This document shows positions 1-4,542 of a stretch of DNA of 6,582 bases, piece after piece (the stretch's first letter is position 1; every line of letters begins with the position of its first letter). Position numbers and translations under genes: made by a program. A model generated the notes under the pieces. It had not been told where the DNA came from, ran no database searches, and saw nothing but the letters and a program-made list of their open reading frames with translations. The DNA comes from Lachnoclostridium sp. UBA6475 (lineage in GTDB: Bacteria; Bacillota; Clostridia; Lachnospirales; Lachnospiraceae): contig DJNB01000170.1 of assembly GCA_002435545.1 (NCBI GenBank), forward strand, positions 19,250 to 25,831, given 5' to 3'.

Positions 1-36
1 AAATAGTGAAAAAATAGTGAAAAAATAGTGAAAAAA
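1..36. repeat. Three tandem 11-bp repeats (AAATAGTGAAA) forming phased A6 tracts
   Basis: The unit AAATAGTGAAA occurs three times in a row at 1-11, 12-22 and 23-33. The joins create runs of six A at 9-14, 20-25 and 31-36, so the A-tracts recur every 11 bp, about one helical turn. The sequence starts mid-pattern, so the array may extend to the left of the window. It lies just upstream of the proposed fic promoter. If transcription starts near 76, the last two A-tracts fall at about -45 to -40 and -56 to -51, where UP elements are bound by the RNA polymerase alpha subunit. The repeat is directly visible; bending or UP-element function is inferred. Confidence 0.85.
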
Positions 37-40
37 CTAC

Positions 41-69
41 TGGAAAATTTGTTGTGGGTGCGGTATACT
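41..69 (+). promoter_or_regulatory. Probable promoter of the fic gene
   Basis: A good -10 box TATACT lies at 64-69. The -35 position at 17-bp spacing is TGGAAA (41-46), which is weak. The A-tract array directly upstream could compensate as an UP element. A start near 76 would leave a short leader of about 17 nt containing the GGGGGAG ribosome binding site at 81-87. An alternative reading, TTGTTG (49-54) with TATAAA (73-78), would put the start inside the ribosome binding site and is less likely. Confidence 0.45.
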
Positions 70-92
70 AAGTATAAAAAGGGGGAGATAAG

Positions 93-1196
93 ATGATTAA
101 AATTGTATTGACAAATGATATTGTAAAAAGAATTTCTGTGATCGATGAGAATCGATTTAAGATGAATACAATTAACCTTCCCTACCGTATTGCGGATCAT
201 TTGCGTAAAATTTCAAAGAAAAAAAGTTCTTATGCTTCAAATAAAATAGAGGGAAATCCATTAAGTGAGCAGCAGGCGGACGAGGTAATGGAGCAGGATC
301 CGCATCGCCATTTTTTAAAGCCCGAACAGGAAGTTCGAAATTATTATATGGCATTGCAGGTATTGGAAGAAAGAGCAAAGCAGGAAGTGCCATTTTCCAA
401 GGAATTGATTCTTGAAGTACAGGCATTAGTGGAAAAAGGAGCATCCGAGGAAAAGATTGGTCTTCGAGGCGAGATGCCGCCGGGATTTTTATTTGCAGTA
501 TATGATTCAGAAAGTGGGGAAGCAGAGTATATTCCACCGGAATATTGTGATATCCCTGAACTTTTGGACGAATTGGTTGAATATGTAAATACCACGGACG
601 ATCATCCTTTAATTGTGGCAGCGATCGTGCATTATCAACTGGTTACCATTCATCCGTTCGAGGACGGAAATGGGAGGACAGCAAGATTAATGTCCGGTTA
701 CGTATTGACTCAGCGGGGTTATGGTTTTCATGGTATTGGATCGCTTGAAGAATATTTTGCATACGATGCGAATGAATATTATCAGTCCTTGCAGATGGGA
801 CTTCCGGCATTATATTATTCAGGAAGGGAGAATCCACCGCATCCGGAGATATGGTTTAATTACTTCCTGCGCATGGTGGAATTATATTCTGCGAAAGTCT
901 GTGAAATATCCGAAGAAAATGAAACACAGAGTTTGTATACGGCACTGTCTCATCTTCACCTGCGGGAGAAGGAATTTCTTGCTTTTTTGCTGCAAAACCA
1001 TTTATACGAATTTACACCTATTGAGGTTTCTAAAATGCTGGGAATTACAAATAGAACCGTTATAAACCGCTGCACAAAACTGGCAGAAAATGGATTTGCT
1101 ATTCCCGTAATTGTAAAGGAAAGAATCCGCTCGTATAAACTAAGTGATTACAGTAAAATGAATGAGAAAGAAATTTTGCAGCAATTAAACCTATAA
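93..1196 (+). CDS. Fic-domain protein adenylyltransferase with inhibitory motif and C-terminal winged helix
   Basis: This 367-residue protein is a class II Fic enzyme. Fic enzymes transfer AMP from ATP to hydroxyl side chains of target proteins in the cytoplasm. The catalytic motif HPFEDGNGRTAR is complete at residues 187-198: His187 is the general base, Asp191 the usual Mg-binding position, and Arg195/Arg198 bind phosphate. An N-terminal inhibitory helix carries SNKIEG (49-54), matching (S/T)xxxE(G/N), so the enzyme should be self-inhibited through Glu53 until released. The target-binding flap lies around residues 125-150. Residues about 306-350 look like a winged helix-turn-helix (EVSKMLGITNRTVINR), the architecture of many free-standing Fic proteins. 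GGGGGAG at 81-87 is well placed for the ATG. No antitoxin-like small gene lies next to it, consistent with intramolecular inhibition. The target is unknown. The family call is very secure. Confidence 0.95.
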   Translation: MIKIVLTNDIVKRISVIDENRFKMNTINLPYRIADHLRKISKKKSSYASNKIEGNPLSEQQADEVMEQDPHRHFLKPEQEVRNYYMALQVLEERAKQEVPFSKELILEVQALVEKGASEEKIGLRGEMPPGFLFAVYDSESGEAEYIPPEYCDIPELLDELVEYVNTTDDHPLIVAAIVHYQLVTIHPFEDGNGRTARLMSGYVLTQRGYGFHGIGSLEEYFAYDANEYYQSLQMGLPALYYSGRENPPHPEIWFNYFLRMVELYSAKVCEISEENETQSLYTALSHLHLREKEFLAFLLQNHLYEFTPIEVSKMLGITNRTVINRCTKLAENGFAIPVIVKERIRSYKLSDYSKMNEKEILQQLNL

Positions 1197-1209
1197 ATTC
1201 GATGCATTG

Positions 1210-2286
1210 TTACCGCTCAAACCAGTTTAACATTTCCGCGCGTTCCAAATTTTCATCGGAATGTTCGATCTCCCTTGAATAGCGGTAAACGATTTCAATC
1301 ACGTCGTCCATCGCCAATTCGCCGTGTTTCAGCCACCGCCCTAAGAGCAGCAGATAAATTTCGATGGTGTGACCGATACAGGCGTCAATTTTGGCGAGTA
1401 TATTTTCGTCGTATACGGCACCGAGCAGATAGACAGAGATAAAATAGACGACAAGCTGTTCCAAAACGATTTCAAGAGGAGTCAGACCACTTGTGTTCCA
1501 CCAGGTTTCGAACTCCTCTTTATTTTGCACAAAAGCCGCTCTGCCTTCGCCAAATAAAAACAGACGGGATTCCACCAAAACCTCTGCCCACTGCGGATAC
1601 AAAATTTCAAATTCTTCAAATAAAAATAGAAATACTCTTTCAAAGAATTTATATTCATCATTTACGCGGACACGATCCGTCTCATCGAATTCCTTCCATA
1701 AGATAAGCGAACCGGCATCATAGTGACGCTGTACCGAAACACTGATTTGTAAAATTTTACCAATTCTATTCTCGATGCTCACGTTCCGGTCCTGCATGAG
1801 CCGCATCATTTCTTCGCGAACGTCTTCAAGTTCAGAAAATAGAAAGTAATCAAACTCTTCATAACACTCATCCACATCATCTTCTTTGGAAATAAAGGTA
1901 ATAGGGTCTGTTCGATTCATTACAATTTTTGCAGCTTCCGGACAGGAGAGCGACAGAGTGATTTCCCGCAGATTTTCAAATTCTTCGGTGTGCCGAGGAT
2001 ATTCCCTGCAAGTACTGCACAGGCTGTCTGCACCCAGATGAATGTACATATCACACAATTTGTCATCCCGCAGAAAGGCGCATTTTCCGCGTTTGTTGTG
2101 GTTAAATACACCTTCTTCCCAGTCGATATTTTTACACAAGGTATCTTTATAACTGCCTTTGTAATTGTAATAATTTTCCAAAGATTCGTCATCGATCACA
2201 ATCTGCCATTCTGCGCAGCAGGTATCGACACATCTGTCTGCGGTGCAGTGAAATTTATCATAGTAGTCAGGATAGGAATAATACAT
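1210..2286 (-). CDS. fliB: FliB-family flagellin lysine-N-methylase
   Basis: This 358-residue protein matches the FliB family, which methylates lysine side chains on flagellin; the Salmonella enzyme is reported to use an iron-sulfur cluster. The hallmark N-terminal cysteine-rich region is intact: FHCTADRCVDTCCAEW has Cys14, Cys19, Cys23 and Cys24; KCAFLRDDKLC has Cys69 and Cys78; LCSTCREYPR has Cys90 and Cys93; SLSCPEAA has Cys115. The rest, from about 140, is mostly helical and less recognisable. The longest frame begins at a TTG at 2313 with no ribosome binding site. The ATG at 2286 has AGAGGA eight bases upstream and begins MYYSYPDYY, so I chose it. No flagellin gene is in the window, so the substrate is not shown. 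The stop lies 13 bp from the fic stop, on the opposite strand. The same family label is often given to distant homologues, so the function is likely but not proven. Confidence 0.85.
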   Translation of the reverse strand: MYYSYPDYYDKFHCTADRCVDTCCAEWQIVIDDESLENYYNYKGSYKDTLCKNIDWEEGVFNHNKRGKCAFLRDDKLCDMYIHLGADSLCSTCREYPRHTEEFENLREITLSLSCPEAAKIVMNRTDPITFISKEDDVDECYEEFDYFLFSELEDVREEMMRLMQDRNVSIENRIGKILQISVSVQRHYDAGSLILWKEFDETDRVRVNDEYKFFERVFLFLFEEFEILYPQWAEVLVESRLFLFGEGRAAFVQNKEEFETWWNTSGLTPLEIVLEQLVVYFISVYLLGAVYDENILAKIDACIGHTIEIYLLLLGRWLKHGELAMDDVIEIVYRYSREIEHSDENLERAEMLNWFER

Positions 2287-2294
2287 TTTTGTTT

Positions 2295-2300
2295 TCCTCT
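2295..2300 (-). promoter_or_regulatory. Ribosome binding site of the fliB-like gene
   Basis: AGAGGA on the minus strand, eight bases before the ATG at 2286. It decides the start in favour of this ATG over the upstream in-frame TTG at 2313, which has no Shine-Dalgarno sequence. Confidence 0.7.
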
Positions 2301-2329
2301 GCTTTCTGCTCAATATTGAACTGCGAATG

Positions 2330-2355
2330 TTATCGTTTAAAGCACTAAAAGTTTA
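2330..2355 (-). promoter_or_regulatory. Sigma-28/sigma-D-like promoter candidate for the fliB-like gene
   Basis: On the minus strand, TAAA (2355-2352) is followed after 14 bases by AACGATAA (2337-2330). The motility sigma factor recognises TAAA-N15-GCCGATAA/T, so the -35 core, the CGATAA part of the -10 and nearly the right spacing are present; the first two -10 bases and one base of spacing differ. A start near 2323 would give a leader of about 37 nt. Flagellar control fits the predicted enzyme. This is inferred from the motif only. Confidence 0.4.
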
Positions 2356-2378
2356 TCATTATTTTGAGGGAAAATCAA
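2350..2378 (-). promoter_or_regulatory. Possible sigma-A promoter for the fliB-like gene
   Basis: On the minus strand TTGATT (2378-2373) and TAAACT (2355-2350) are separated by 17 bases, each matching four of six consensus bases. It overlaps the sigma-28-like site, and the two may be alternatives. Either could be the real promoter. Confidence 0.35.
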
Positions 2379-2451
2379 GAGGGGCAGAAAAGAGAGTGCC
2401 TGCCTGAAGCGATGCATAAAAAATGTATAATATGCGTATTTTTGTGAATAA

Positions 2452-2511
2452 TACGTACGAACGACATTTTATGCGTACAAACGACAATTTTTACGTACAT
2501 ACAACACTTGC
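2452..2511. repeat. Three imperfect 20-bp direct repeats, core TRCGTACRWACRACA
   Basis: Units begin at 2452, 2472 and 2492, exactly 20 bp apart: TACGTACGAACGACATTTTA, TGCGTACAAACGACAATTTT and TACGTACATACAACACTTGC. A degenerate TGCGTA at 2433 may be a remnant of a fourth. The array sits in the divergent intergenic region and abuts the -35 of the proposed promoter of the Rpn-like gene (about -91 to -32 from a start near 2543). The 20-bp period, close to two helical turns, would put bound proteins on one face of the DNA. It looks like an array of regulator sites, but no regulator can be named from the sequence. Confidence 0.8.
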
Positions 2512-2536
2512 TTTCCACTATTTTGTATGATACGAT
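2508..2536 (+). promoter_or_regulatory. Probable promoter of the Rpn-like gene
   Basis: TTGCTT (2508-2513) and TACGAT (2531-2536) are 17 bp apart, with an extended -10 TGA just before the -10 (2528-2530). The -35 is poor (three of six), typical of a promoter relying on an extended -10 or an activator; the repeat array overlaps its left edge. A start near 2543 gives a leader of about 41 nt. Confidence 0.45.
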
Positions 2537-2571
2537 TTTTATATAAAGTAATTTGTAAACTACAGATACAC

Positions 2572-2578
2572 AAGGAGG
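2572..2578 (+). promoter_or_regulatory. Ribosome binding site of the Rpn-like gene
   Basis: AAGGAGG five bases before the ATG at 2584. It sets the start there; the in-frame ATG at 2527 would place this site inside the coding region and overlaps the proposed promoter. Confidence 0.8.
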
Positions 2579-2583
2579 GAATT

Positions 2584-3609
2584 ATGGTTAATATGAATTT
2601 AAAGAATACTTTAAAGACGAGGGAGGTGATGATACAATACGATGAAGCAGCAAAAAAGTTATTGGCGCAAAAAATTGTATTAGCGCATATTTTGAAAAGG
2701 ATTCTTGATGATTTTAAAGATATGGATCCTGAGGAAATTGTGCCTTATATCGAGGGAGAACCGCAAGTTGGAGCAGTGCCTGTTGATCCGGGGGCTACCA
2801 ATGCTGCATATGAAGGTCAAAATGAGGAAATTGTGGGATTTAACACGGAAAATAGTATTATCAATGAGGGTATTATTTATTTTGATATTGTGCTTTATGT
2901 ACATAGAAGATGTGGTCTTACGAAGGTTATTTTAAATGTTGAACCACAGAAGGATCAACCGAGTAAATACCCTATTATAAATCGCGGAATCTTCTATGTG
3001 AGCCGGTTGATCTCGTCGCAGAAATATCGTGATTTCAAAGGGCAGAATTATGGAGATATTTGTGAAGTGTACAGTGTCTGGATCTGTATGAATATGGCGG
3101 AAAACAGCATGTGTCACATTCATCTGACACAGGATAATCTGGTTGGCGATTGCAAATGGGATGGTAATTTGGATTTGATTAATCTTGTTATGATTGGAAT
3201 TTCTAATAATCTTGCGGAACATGATGAATCACAGGAATTACTTCGATTTTTGGGAACTTTGTTTTCAAAAGGCTTGACAACAGATGAACGTATTAGTATC
3301 ATGGAGGAAGAATATAATATTTCGAGTCAGGTGTTAGGAAAGGAAGTGGAAACTATGTGTAATCTTAGCGAGGGTATTTGGGAAGATGCAATTGAAAATG
3401 GACTTGCCCAGGGTATTCAAAAAGGACTTCAAAAAGGACTTCAAGAAGGTCTTCAAAAAGGAATTGAAAAAGGACTTGCTGAGGGACGTGAGGGGATACT
3501 TCTTGAGCAGATATCGAAAAAGCTTTCGAAAGGAAAAACGATTGCACAGATTGCAGATGAGTGTGAAGAGACGGAAGAACGAGTTCAAGAGTTAATGAAG
3601 AAACTGTAA
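2584..3609 (+). CDS. Rpn-like PD-(D/E)XK nuclease family protein ('putative transposase' type)
   Basis: This 341-residue protein belongs to the PD-(D/E)XK group annotated as 'nuclease family transposase' and related to the recombination-promoting nucleases (Rpn). Visible active-site pieces are Asp101 in IIYFDIVLYV and Glu120/Gln122 in VILNVEPQKDQ; an E-x-Q in place of E-x-K is common in this group. Residues 240-265 lead into seven tetrapeptides of pattern G-(L/I/R)-x-x from Gly273 to 300 (GLAQ, GIQK, GLQK, GLQE, GLQK, GIEK, GLAE), then a short helical tail (KLSKGKTIAQIADECEETEERV, roughly 313-333) resembling a helix-turn-helix. Such repeats and tail are typical of the family. Proteins of this type act as DNA endonucleases in E. 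coli; whether this one moves DNA is not shown. No terminal inverted repeats or target duplications were seen around it. It stands alone between divergent and downstream promoters. Confidence 0.8.
   Translation: MVNMNLKNTLKTREVMIQYDEAAKKLLAQKIVLAHILKRILDDFKDMDPEEIVPYIEGEPQVGAVPVDPGATNAAYEGQNEEIVGFNTENSIINEGIIYFDIVLYVHRRCGLTKVILNVEPQKDQPSKYPIINRGIFYVSRLISSQKYRDFKGQNYGDICEVYSVWICMNMAENSMCHIHLTQDNLVGDCKWDGNLDLINLVMIGISNNLAEHDESQELLRFLGTLFSKGLTTDERISIMEEEYNISSQVLGKEVETMCNLSEGIWEDAIENGLAQGIQKGLQKGLQEGLQKGIEKGLAEGREGILLEQISKKLSKGKTIAQIADECEETEERVQELMKKL
3400..3483 (+). repeat. Seven in-frame 12-bp coding repeats in the Rpn-like gene
   Basis: Seven consecutive 12-bp units of the type GGACTTCAAAAA encode the G-L-Q-K tetrapeptides. 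The middle units, from about 3412 to 3460, are nearly identical at the DNA level, which suggests recent duplication by slippage; the outer ones have drifted. Gain or loss of a unit would keep the reading frame. Confidence 0.85.
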
Positions 3610-3671
3610 GCAAGGAATAAATGTGAGTAAGAAAGAAAAGGGCTGCCTATAAAAAAATATTCACAACCCCC

Positions 3672-3700
3672 TTGACGAATTCAAAAAATAGTGCTATAAC
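3672..3700 (+). promoter_or_regulatory. Strong sigma-A promoter of the L25/Ctc gene
   Basis: TTGACG (3672-3677) and TATAAC (3695-3700) are 17 bp apart, each five of six, with an extended -10 TGC at 3692-3694. A start near 3707 leaves a leader of about 107 nt before the ATG. I did not find a sigma-B-type promoter here, although Ctc is a sigma-B stress gene in Bacillus. Confidence 0.8.
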
Positions 3701-3703
3701 GTA

Positions 3704-3727
3704 GTTGTAAATAAAAACAACAGTTGT
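3704..3727 (+). promoter_or_regulatory. Dyad-rich sequence at the start of the L25 leader
   Basis: GTTGT (3704-3708), ACAAC (3717-3721) and GTTGT (3723-3727) form two overlapping inverted repeats that share the middle arm, so only one could pair at a time. TATAAC-GTA-GTTGTA at 3695-3709 is a further near-palindrome over the -10 and start. Arms are only five bases, so an operator is as likely as an RNA structure, and chance is possible. Confidence 0.3.
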
Positions 3728-3799
3728 AACAAGAGAAACGAAACGCCAATTTAATATCGACATTCCGCAAACTTCCCTATGTTATCAATTTGTATGAAT

Positions 3800-3804
3800 G
3801 GAGG
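3800..3804 (+). promoter_or_regulatory. Ribosome binding site of the L25/Ctc gene
   Basis: GGAGG nine bases before the ATG at 3814. It rules out the in-frame TTG at 3790, which lies upstream of it. Confidence 0.8.
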
Positions 3805-3813
3805 AAAAGACAA

Positions 3814-4404
3814 ATGACTACTTTAAGAGTACAAAGAAGAAACATGGAAACCAAGGCTAAAAAGCTGAGAAGAGAAGGTTATGTAACCGGTAACCTTTTT
3901 GGAAAAGAGATTGAGGGTTCGATTCCTGTGCAGATCGAAAAGAGCGAGGCAGAGAGAATCCAGAGAGAGTGCATGAAAGGAAGCCAGCTGTATCTGGAAC
4001 TGGAAGGAAAAACCTATGATGTGCTGATCAAAGAGATGGATTACAATACCATGAACCATCAGATTTTGGAGATTGATTTCCAGGCATTGGTAAAAGGAGA
4101 AAAAGTACATTCCGTTGCGGAGATTGTCCTTCACAATAAAGAGAAAGTTGTAGAAGGTGTACTGGAACAACTTTTGGAAGAAATTTCCTATAAAGCCACT
4201 CCGGAAGAGTTGGTTGAAAAAGTGGAAATCGACTGTAGTTCTTTGAGACTGGGCGACACCATCAAAGTGTCCGACCTGGATATTGCAAAGAATGACAAGA
4301 TTGAGATTCAGACGCACCTCGATACCCCGATTGTCAGCGTAGTAGCAAGTAAAAATGTACAGCCGGCCGAGGATGGCGAAGAGACAGCAGCAGAAGAAGC
4401 ATAA
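3814..4404 (+). CDS. rplY: 50S ribosomal protein L25 / general stress protein Ctc (long form)
   Basis: This 196-residue protein is the two-domain (TL5/Ctc) form of L25, which binds 5S rRNA in the large ribosomal subunit. The N-terminal L25 domain spans about 1-90, with the family's basic segment AKKLRREGYVTGNLFGKEI at 15-33. The C-terminal domain, about 95-180, contains VVEGVLEQLLEEISYKATPEEL and VEIDCSSLRLGDTIKVSDLDI, both characteristic. The last 13 residues form an acidic tail. Length is normal for the long form; E. coli L25 has only the first domain. The usual VPAVVYG stretch reads VTGNLFG here, a mild divergence. The gene has its own strong promoter and terminator, so it is a single-gene unit; the frequently linked pth gene is not next to it. 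The ATG at 3814 has GGAGG nine bases upstream. Confidence 0.95.
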   Translation: MTTLRVQRRNMETKAKKLRREGYVTGNLFGKEIEGSIPVQIEKSEAERIQRECMKGSQLYLELEGKTYDVLIKEMDYNTMNHQILEIDFQALVKGEKVHSVAEIVLHNKEKVVEGVLEQLLEEISYKATPEELVEKVEIDCSSLRLGDTIKVSDLDIAKNDKIEIQTHLDTPIVSVVASKNVQPAEDGEETAAEEA

Positions 4405-4423
4405 AATAAGAGATGAAATACTT

Positions 4424-4459
4424 AAAAAGGGTCATTATTTAACAATAGTGACTCTTTTT
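4424..4459 (+). terminator. Intrinsic terminator of the L25/Ctc gene
   Basis: AAAAAGGGTCATTATT pairs with AATAGTGACTCTTTTT over 16 base pairs (two G-T wobbles) around a TAAC loop, ending in five T. It lies 19 bases after the stop. The A-run on the 5' side means the opposite strand could also terminate, but no minus-strand gene needs it. Confidence 0.9.
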
Positions 4460-4461
4460 AC

Positions 4462-4490
4462 TTGTTCAATTGTAAAAAATATGGTATAAT
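4462..4490 (+). promoter_or_regulatory. Sigma-A promoter of the chemoreceptor gene
   Basis: TTGTTC (4462-4467), a 17-bp spacer and a perfect TATAAT (4485-4490) preceded by an extended -10 TGG (4482-4484). A start near 4497 gives a leader of about 46 nt. It begins just after the L25 terminator. Confidence 0.8.
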
Positions 4491-4494
4491 TAGA

Positions 4495-4521
4495 TAAATT
4501 TTTTGTAAAATGAAGCGATTA
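4495..4521 (+). promoter_or_regulatory. Possible sigma-28/sigma-D-like site before the chemoreceptor gene
   Basis: TAAA (4495-4498), exactly 15 bases, then AGCGATTA (4514-4521), which keeps the CGAT core of GCCGATAT. Transcription would start around 4528, directly at the ribosome binding site, which is an awkwardly short leader. It could be chance; the parallel site before the fliB-like gene is the reason to list it. Confidence 0.25.
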
Positions 4522-4527
4522 TAGAAA

Positions 4528-4534
4528 AAGGAGG
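4528..4534 (+). promoter_or_regulatory. Ribosome binding site of the chemoreceptor gene
   Basis: AAGGAGG lies eight bases before the ATG at 4543 but only two before the in-frame ATG at 4537. Spacing favours 4543. Confidence 0.8.
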
Positions 4535-4542
4535 AAATGGTA

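Noticed and set aside
2313..2313. TTG start for the fliB-like gene, and TTG at 3790 for L25
   Set aside because: Neither has a Shine-Dalgarno sequence; both genes have a downstream ATG with one at proper spacing.
2452..2511. CRISPR-like array
   Set aside because: The repeats are contiguous and imperfect with no unique spacers, and no cas gene is present.
3334..3613. Overlapping frames on both strands across the 12-bp repeats, giving Lys/Phe-rich patterns
   Set aside because: They are shadows of the in-frame tetrapeptide repeats of the Rpn-like gene and lack start signals.
3622..3671. Terminator after the Rpn-like gene
   Set aside because: TGTGA/TCACA and AAGGG/CCCTT pairings are short, widely spaced and not followed by a T-run.
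2400..3700. An insertion sequence around the 'transposase'-type gene
   Set aside because: I found no terminal inverted repeats or flanking target duplications; the family name reflects annotation history, and these proteins are usually stand-alone.
3761..3806. Leader structure hiding the L25 ribosome binding site (CATTC with GAATG, TTCC with GGAA)
   Set aside because: The pairings are four or five bases with long loops, no better than chance.
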